Source: FCB group bacterium (lineage in GTDB: Bacteria > Zixibacteria > MSB-5A5 > GN15 > JAAZOE01). Taken from it: a DNA stretch of 38,511 nt. Location: assembly GCA_024231695.1 (NCBI GenBank), contig JAAEQF010000146.1, positions 1 through 38,511 of the forward strand. The letters are read 5' to 3'. The first letter of the stretch is position 1. Each line of letters opens with the position of its first letter. Of the stretch, positions 32,938 through 38,511 are shown one piece after another. Position numbers and translations under genes: made by a program. The notes below the pieces were generated by a model. It was not told the origin of the DNA. It was given only the letters and a program-made list of their open reading frames with translations, and made no database searches.

Positions 32938-35565
32938 CTAATCAATGCCGATTATCGAATCACTGTAAATGGGCGATTTCCGAAATTCAATAAAAACCGG
33001 GTGTTTTTCAAGAAAGATGTTAGTTAATTGTGAGGGCACCGATTTCAAATAATTAATCTCTGCTACGGCTTTTTCATTCTGACCTAACATAACATAAGTA
33101 AGCATGAGATTAAAGCGCCAGGATGTACCTGACAGGGCATCACGCGTTACGGGACAAAGTGTTGTAGCCTTAATTCCCTCCCGGATGGCATCATCGGCGC
33201 GGTTCAGTCCGGCGTAGGCTACAGCAAGCATACTGCGATAAGCGGCCTCTTCCGGCAATTCCTGGACAGTAGACTCTAAAATTATCCGGGCCGAATCATA
33301 GGCTGTGTATGCTTGATCGGCCTTGCCTGACCAGCGGTGAACGTCGCCCATTTGTAAATGCCAGTAAGCAGAATCGGAAAGAAAGTAATCCGTTTCCCGA
33401 GCCTTGATGAGCAAATCCAACGCTCCGTCATAATCACCGGAAAGGACATGATTAGTGAACAATAAATCGAATACTTCCGGATCATTGAATCCCGGGAATT
33501 TCTCAAGCACTTTTTTTGCGGAATCGAATTGCCCCAGCCCAAGTGTAATTATTTTGGCTTTAAGAGCCGATGCCGATGGGCTATCCGGTACAAGTGCAAT
33601 AACTTTTTCAGCCACCTTTAGGCTGCTGTCATATTGGCCCATATAAAAATATGTTTCTGATAGATTCCGGAGTTTACTAACCGCCCGAGGATCCAGAAGA
33701 ACCGCATTCCGAAAATACTCCAGAGCTTGTTCCCAATTCCCTTGTCGTCTGTTAACCGAACCTATGGCAAAGAGGAGGTCACTACCATTGGGGTTTCCTT
33801 CCAAGGCCTTGTTATAATGATCCAGTGCTCGATCATAATCAAGAAATCCACGATAATAATATCGGCCCATGGCCAGATGAGCTTCCGGCAGATTTGGATC
33901 TATGCTGAGAGCTTTTTCGCCGGCCTGTTTGGCCAAGTCGAGACGTGTCTCACTTCGGTCATCGTACCACCAGAACAATAATGAATGGGCACGGGAAAGT
34001 TGGGCATAGGCAAGAGCAAACAACGAGTCGAGTTCAATTGCCTTTTGGTATAATTCGGCGGCCAGAGCCCAATTGCGACGGTTAAAATAATCATTACCTT
34101 GCAGGTAAAAGGCATAAGCCTCGACACTTGTCGTGGGTTTTCTTTCAATAGATTCATGCTCGTCAACCATAAGCTCTATATTGAGCGCTTCCGTCAGTTT
34201 ACGGGCAATGTCGGATTGGATGGAAAAGATATCATTTAATACTCGGTGATAAGATTCACTCCAGAGCTGAGATCCATTTTTTACCACGGTCAAATACGTG
34301 TTGACCATAACACGAACCGAATCGGACGATTTATCCCATCGGACACTGCCCTCAAGAACATATTCAACGCCCAAATCAGATCCAATCTCCCCGTAAGATA
34401 CATTACCCGGAAGATAATGCTGTACGCTGGATCGGCTGATGATGCCGATATTGTGTAGTTTAGCCAGATGCGTGATAATCTCATCGGTTATTCCGAGAGT
34501 AAAATATTCATCGTTGGCCGACCCCACATTTTCGAACGGAAGCACGGCAATCATTTTTCGCTTCAGAACCCTTGAATCCCCCTTCTCACTTGATTGGAAA
34601 TAATAAAGGCACGCGACGATAACGACAAAGATTCCGGTCATAATAAAATAGGGTTTCAATCGAGAACGGACCCGGGACCGATTTTGGAAATCAGCAATTT
34701 CCCTTACCCCAGTTAGTCCTCTTATATCCTCGCTGACCTGATCTGCGCTCTGAAAACGTTTTTCGGGAGTTTTTTCAAGAAGACGATTGATTATATCGAC
34801 CAGCTTTGGTGGAACGGATTCTGCATGGTGTGTAATATCTTCCGGTTCATCATTCAGGATTGAATTAATTATAGCAGAGATATGCTCACCCCGGAACGGC
34901 AGTCGTCCGGCAATCATTTCGTAAAGCACCACTCCAAGTGAGAACAAGTCTGAACGATGATCAGCGGATTGCCCCTGGGCTTGTTCCGGCGACATATACG
35001 ACAATGTCCCAAGAGTCGATCCTTTTTCGGTCAAACCGGCTTCCTGTTCAATCCGGGCCAGACCAAAATCGACAATTTTGACTAACCCACGATCATCAAC
35101 CATGATATTGTCGGATTTAATATCGCGATGAGTAATTCCGGCCCGGTGAGCACATTCGAGCCCGTTAAGAATATGAACGGCTATATTGATTGTTTTGGCG
35201 GGCGTAAATTTCTCGTTCCGAATCATCTCTTTTATCGATTTGCCAGGAAAATACTCCATGACTATATATGGCCGATCCTTATATTCATTGATGTCATGGA
35301 TGGTTAGAATATTGGGATGATTGAGAGTCCCAGCGGCGCGCGCCTCTCGTTGAAAACGTTCTTTCAAATCCTTATCGTGGCAGCAGTTGACGGGAAGGAA
35401 TTTAAGAGCAACCTGGCGCCGGAGGCGAGAGTCATCGGCCAGATACACCTCACCCATTCCTCCGCCACCGATTTTTTCGACAATTGTATAGTGATTGATT
35501 TTCAAACCCGGAGTCAGGTTGTTGAGGATATCCGTCTTCTCTGGATCATACTCATTATTAACCAT
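32938..35565 (-). CDS. PknB-type Ser/Thr protein kinase fused to TolB-like and TPR domains
   Basis: 875 residues; ATG at 35565 with GGAG 7-8 nt upstream. Kinase domain about 26-290: glycine loop GGGGMGEVY, Lys55 (VALKF), Glu74, HRD 146-148 with Lys150 and Asn153, DFG 166-168, SPEQ near 190; all catalytic residues are present. One membrane helix at about 308-328. A TolB-N/FlgO-like domain follows (about 340-470, AVLPFENVGSANDEYFTLGITDEI), then about ten TPR repeats. It phosphorylates Ser/Thr of unknown cytoplasmic targets, with the TPR part outside. It shares the TolB-like/TPR layout with the anti-sigma fusion at 14285. Confidence 0.92.
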   Translation of the reverse strand: MVNNEYDPEKTDILNNLTPGLKINHYTIVEKIGGGGMGEVYLADDSRLRRQVALKFLPVNCCHDKDLKERFQREARAAGTLNHPNILTIHDINEYKDRPYIVMEYFPGKSIKEMIRNEKFTPAKTINIAVHILNGLECAHRAGITHRDIKSDNIMVDDRGLVKIVDFGLARIEQEAGLTEKGSTLGTLSYMSPEQAQGQSADHRSDLFSLGVVLYEMIAGRLPFRGEHISAIINSILNDEPEDITHHAESVPPKLVDIINRLLEKTPEKRFQSADQVSEDIRGLTGVREIADFQNRSRVRSRLKPYFIMTGIFVVIVACLYYFQSSEKGDSRVLKRKMIAVLPFENVGSANDEYFTLGITDEIITHLAKLHNIGIISRSSVQHYLPGNVSYGEIGSDLGVEYVLEGSVRWDKSSDSVRVMVNTYLTVVKNGSQLWSESYHRVLNDIFSIQSDIARKLTEALNIELMVDEHESIERKPTTSVEAYAFYLQGNDYFNRRNWALAAELYQKAIELDSLFALAYAQLSRAHSLLFWWYDDRSETRLDLAKQAGEKALSIDPNLPEAHLAMGRYYYRGFLDYDRALDHYNKALEGNPNGSDLLFAIGSVNRRQGNWEQALEYFRNAVLLDPRAVSKLRNLSETYFYMGQYDSSLKVAEKVIALVPDSPSASALKAKIITLGLGQFDSAKKVLEKFPGFNDPEVFDLLFTNHVLSGDYDGALDLLIKARETDYFLSDSAYWHLQMGDVHRWSGKADQAYTAYDSARIILESTVQELPEEAAYRSMLAVAYAGLNRADDAIREGIKATTLCPVTRDALSGTSWRFNLMLTYVMLGQNEKAVAEINYLKSVPSQLTNIFLEKHPVFIEFRKSPIYSDSIIGID

Positions 35566-35943
35566 TATGTTACTCCGGCCTTATCTGATAAACCTCTGCA
35601 TGATACATTAGACTCGTATTTATATATGGCACAACAAAGATAATTTATCAAGAAAAATAATCGATCCGGGAACAGGGATGTGGCGTACCGCAGAGAAGCT
35701 CATCAACGATTTGTCGAAGATTATTCTCCGGAATACTGAGAGCCTGATACGGGTTATTCATGGAATCTGATATAACCGGCCCGCCTTATTACGACGGGCC
35801 GGTACTTGCAGGAGGTTTTGCGTGTTTACTATAGGCATCGCCTAATTTTTTTATCGTCGACTACTCGACGACGGAGACTTCTTTGTGGTCTTTGCCGACT
35901 AGATCAAATTTGACCACACCAGATCACCGCTTTATTGGCCTTT
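35566..35943. other. Intergenic stretch with several hairpins
   Basis: About 380 bp upstream of the kinase gene and downstream of the dockerin gene. Besides the GC-rich stem at 35775-35803, TCGTCGA-CTAC-TCGACGA (35854-35871) and TGTGGTC...GACCACA (35884-35918) can fold. No coding frame with a start is convincing. Confidence 0.45.
35775..35803 (-). terminator. GC-rich hairpin downstream of the surface-protein pair
   Basis: ACCGGCCCG (35775-35783) pairs with CGGGCCGGT (35795-35803), 9 bp, loop of 11 nt. On the minus strand it is followed by TTATAT. It could end transcription of the leftward dockerin unit about 140 bp after its stop. Confidence 0.5.
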
Positions 35944-36621
35944 TTATAAGGCGCAGCCGCATTCAGGGGCGGGACCTCCCTTGAAGACATAGTTGATCAG
36001 ATAAACTGCGTCACCGACATTGAGGGAGCAATCATTGTTGGCGTCACCTTCATCCTCGCAGGGCGGCGGAGGACCGCCTTTGAAAACGTAGTTGATCATC
36101 CAGACGGCATCACCTACATTGATAGCCGCGTCATCGTTGGCATCACCGTCCAAATCACAGCACCTTCCGCCGCCGGATGCGGCATAGAAACCATGCCCCA
36201 TGCTATACTCGGTCCCGCTGCCGGATCCTGTGGCGGTCTGACACAGTGTCCCCCTGGTAATATAGTTGGCGGAAGTTCCGGTAGTACCGCCATGTGAAAG
36301 GACTTGCCGTACGATCTGTTCTCCGGCGGCCGTTTTATCTACATCGGATTGTTTCGAATGATCGACAGGATTTTCAGGCAAGACCTGAATTTGGGAATTA
36401 TCGATCACTTTCACTGCCTGGTCCTGCTCGACCTGAGAATCAATTTCCGGCGTTATGGGCGTCACCTGAGGTTGCGTCTGCGACTCGGCCTTGTCTTTGG
36501 CAAAAGACGAGTTGCTATTGACCTGTTTGGTCTCGCCGGCTTTTTCAGCCACTGCAGCACTGGCTACCAGTATGACTATTGCCAGCAGCATTAAAACCGG
36601 CCCGAAGGTAAATCTTTTCAT
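35944..36621 (-). CDS. Secreted protein with two dockerin-like repeats
   Basis: 225 residues; ATG at 36621 with GGAGG about 8 nt upstream. Signal peptide residues 1-25 (ends AAVA). A Gln/Ser/Asp-rich disordered part covers about 26-105, then a short conserved stretch (RQVLSHGGTTGTSANYITRGTLCQTATGSGSGTEYSMGHGFYAA). Two dockerin-like repeats finish it (GDANDDAAINVGDAVWMINYVFKGGP and GDANNDCSLNVGDAVYLINYVFKGGP), with Cys pairs around them. It lies 20 bp downstream of the YadA-like gene, so the two are co-transcribed and could form one surface structure. Confidence 0.85.
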   Translation of the reverse strand: MKRFTFGPVLMLLAIVILVASAAVAEKAGETKQVNSNSSFAKDKAESQTQPQVTPITPEIDSQVEQDQAVKVIDNSQIQVLPENPVDHSKQSDVDKTAAGEQIVRQVLSHGGTTGTSANYITRGTLCQTATGSGSGTEYSMGHGFYAASGGGRCCDLDGDANDDAAINVGDAVWMINYVFKGGPPPPCEDEGDANNDCSLNVGDAVYLINYVFKGGPAPECGCAL

Positions 36622-36641
36622 AACATTATCCTCCAGACGGG

Positions 36642-38511
36642 TTACTTAGTGCTGGCCAGTCCATCGTTACCGTTAATTGTCGGGTTTTGCTGAGACAGGA
36701 CCATTTCGACCGCGGCTTCCATTTGCGTCAGACGTAATTCGAGGGCATCGATCCGCTGGTCTTTGGTTGCCAGTTCATCTTTGGCCTGCTGTAATTCATC
36801 AGCCAGCAATTGCTGCTTTTTCACTATCTGATACAGTTCCTGCACGGCAACCAGAGCTACTCCGGCCAGATCCATACTGGCCATGGAGCCATCATCCTCG
36901 CCCAAACCGAACTGAGCATGGAAATCTGCAGCCATGGGGCTGATATGCAAGGCCTTGTCATTATCTTTGGAAGACCACTTGTTGATGGGAAGATTCTCAA
37001 GTTGACCCAGGATATCATCGTTACCGTCGAACCGCCTGATATCACCTGTGGGGCCGGGATTATCGGTCCAGACACCACCGGTGGTCAGGTAAGCACCGGT
37101 TGAAGTATTGATGAATCTGGTCCCGCTATAGGGAGCAGTCTCCACGCCACCAACGTTGGTCAGATAGAAGTTACTCGCAGCGCGCGCAACAAATTGGCCG
37201 CCCGCCCCTGATTTAAGCGAATCTGTAGAAGCTCCCATTGATGCGCTAAAGACTATTGCCCCATTATGAAGCGCACAGGCGGTGTTTCCACCGGCCAATG
37301 ATCGTTCCCCATCAGCCACATTATACCATCCTCCGGGAATGGCAGAATATCCGCCTGTTGCCTTATTGGATCCGCCTCCACCAACAGCCGCGCCGCCATA
37401 CGCTTCGTTACCTGTTCCTCCAGCAATTGTTCCATAACCATCCGTGACAAGGTTGCTGTTGCCGCCACCAATAGTCCCGCCAGTGACATTAGGTTCTACA
37501 CTATTATCCAATCCGCCACCCACAGCACTGCCGTATCCGTAACAATTATTATTTAGACCACCACTAATTGTTGACGCCATACCGCCACAAGAATCCTGAT
37601 AACCGCCGGCGATTACGCAGTATTGGGAATCAACCCAATTGTTCAGACCGCCTCCGATGGTACTGGCATGTCCATTGGTAGTTATTGTATTTTGATATCC
37701 CCCTCCAATTGTGGACGTATTGGATAAGGCATTATTATTCGCACCACCACTTATCGTAGATAGCCGACCGCTGGCAGTATTGAGATATCCGCCACTGACG
37801 GTCGAAGTATCACCGCTGGCTGTATTATTAAAGCCAAACACAACCGACCAGGCGGAATCACCCCTGGAAGCACCCCATGAACATCCGGCTCCTACCGCAA
37901 TCTGGCCGGTGCTGAGAATGTTTCCATTATTGGTTACATGCATGCTTGTATCAGTTCCATCTTCATTCATCACAAAAAGACCGGCACCATTGATCATCAC
38001 ACTACCTGTTGATGCACGACCGCTGCCACGGCTGACAAGAATCTCCGGGCCGGTCGCGGTGCTTTTAATTGAAACAAGTTCGTCACCGCTATCGTCATCA
38101 GCCAATACAGTCAATCCCTTGGCATCGATAGTAACTGTTTTGACAGCAGTGTACCTATCAACATTAGTGTAAAAATCAACTCCTTCCGGCATATGAACAG
38201 CTTCACCGGAGGAGTTCTTGAATGTCGTTGTACCGTTGATCGGGTCGATAAAGATGGCTGTGTCGGTTTCTGATCCGCCAAGCACTGCCAGACCTTTATG
38301 CGAAATCGAAATCGCTTTTACACCTCTTCCAGCATCGCTGAAAGACAATTCAGAGCCTTCGGCCGTCGGGGTCAATTGGGCGACAACTTCTGATTCATTG
38401 CCGTCGGCGAAGACCTGCAAGCCTTCTTTGGCCCTTAGCGATACCCTCTTCTGAAAAGCTCTGGTTAAACTGGCGCTGCTGAAATCCATACCTGCTGCGG
38501 AGAGAGTGGAC
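36642..38511 (-). CDS. Large YadA-head-like repeat protein with S74-like C-terminus (5' partial)
   Basis: The frame is still open at the right edge, and the Met at 38489 is likely internal, so the start is outside the window. Residues 1-190 of the visible part are beta-rich repeats (KGLxVLxDxxxGDE). Residues about 200-400 are ten or more copies of a 14- to 20-residue unit like GG-xNxASGxxSTISGGxxN, the left-handed beta-roll pattern of trimeric autotransporter heads. Then comes an S74 (intramolecular chaperone of endosialidase)-like segment (NKWSSKDNDKALHISPMAADFHAQFGLG) and a coiled coil (about 545-600). The S74 domain normally trimerises fibre proteins and is cleaved off. No YadA membrane anchor is present. 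Confidence 0.8.
   Translation of the reverse strand, partial: STLSAAGMDFSSASLTRAFQKRVSLRAKEGLQVFADGNESEVVAQLTPTAEGSELSFSDAGRGVKAISISHKGLAVLGGSETDTAIFIDPINGTTTFKNSSGEAVHMPEGVDFYTNVDRYTAVKTVTIDAKGLTVLADDDSGDELVSIKSTATGPEILVSRGSGRASTGSVMINGAGLFVMNEDGTDTSMHVTNNGNILSTGQIAVGAGCSWGASRGDSAWSVVFGFNNTASGDTSTVSGGYLNTASGRLSTISGGANNNALSNTSTIGGGYQNTITTNGHASTIGGGLNNWVDSQYCVIAGGYQDSCGGMASTISGGLNNNCYGYGSAVGGGLDNSVEPNVTGGTIGGGNSNLVTDGYGTIAGGTGNEAYGGAAVGGGGSNKATGGYSAIPGGWYNVADGERSLAGGNTACALHNGAIVFSASMGASTDSLKSGAGGQFVARAASNFYLTNVGGVETAPYSGTRFINTSTGAYLTTGGVWTDNPGPTGDIRRFDGNDDILGQLENLPINKWSSKDNDKALHISPMAADFHAQFGLGEDDGSMASMDLAGVALVAVQELYQIVKKQQLLADELQQAKDELATKDQRIDALELRLTQMEAAVEMVLSQQNPTINGNDGLASTK

Noticed and set aside
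35854..35871. TCGTCGA-CTAC-TCGACGA hairpin as a terminator
   Set aside because: On the minus strand it is followed by A residues rather than a U-tract, and the plus strand has no gene ending there.
37250..37860. Regular repeats resembling a CRISPR array
   Set aside because: The repeats follow the codons of a continuous protein (beta-roll units), vary in sequence and have no constant spacer length.

Overview
The window looks like chromosomal DNA from an anaerobic, Gram-negative-type bacterium of the FCB group, most likely a Zixibacteria-like candidate phylum. This is inferred from many secreted proteins with dockerin-like repeats of the GDANxDxxxNxGDxVYxINYxFKxGP pattern, a C-terminal Por/T9SS-type sorting domain, ECF-sigma/TPR and kinase/TPR fusions, and strictly anaerobic metabolism (glycyl radical enzyme, Hmc-like redox complex, orange-protein-type locus). 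No 16S rRNA or ribosomal marker is present, so the taxonomy is an inference.

Layout. 1-549: 3' end of a glycyl radical enzyme. 651-5128: two convergent secreted surface proteins sharing an almost identical N-terminal module, then a small secreted MORN-like protein. 5276-7120: PAS histidine kinase. 7158-10039: leftward pair made of a Tat-type M19 dipeptidase and a phospholipase C/P1-nuclease-like exported protein. 10527-10598: tRNA-Asn(GUU) with a sigma-70 promoter. 10883-13534: secreted beta-propeller/dockerin protein. 13730-16546: ECF sigma factor followed directly by an anti-sigma/TolB-like/TPR fusion. 16608-17290: two decayed fragments (a T9SS sorting-domain tail and a serine-recombinase C-terminus).

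17332-32230 is a compact redox island. A leftward operon (NifX-DUF1847 fusion, Usp-like protein, sigma-54 activator) is divergent from a rightward operon (HdrD/HmcF-like, cytochrome b-like, HmcB/HybA-like ferredoxin, NrfD fused to a six-heme cytochrome, then a radical SAM protein). Both have good -24/-12 promoters, and a 16-bp perfect palindrome with repeated GTTGC/GCAAC words lies between them. Facing this is a leftward operon resembling the Desulfovibrio orange-protein (ORP) locus: three NifX-family proteins, two MinD-type ATPases with inserted ferredoxin domains, a DUF5320-like protein and a Gly-rich zinc-ribbon protein. It has its own -24/-12 promoter, a pair of TTGC-N6-GCAA-like sites 33 bp apart, and an adjacent second sigma-54 activator. 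Both activators carry a PAS domain with a shared C-x8-C-x3-C motif, so redox or metal sensing is a reasonable inference.

32404-32637 is another decayed dockerin fragment. 32938-35565 is a Ser/Thr kinase/TolB-like/TPR protein. 35944 to the right edge is a leftward surface-protein pair: a dockerin protein and a large YadA-head-like repeat protein with an S74-like end, cut by the window edge. The redox island is bracketed by gene remnants on both sides, which suggests insertion or rearrangement.
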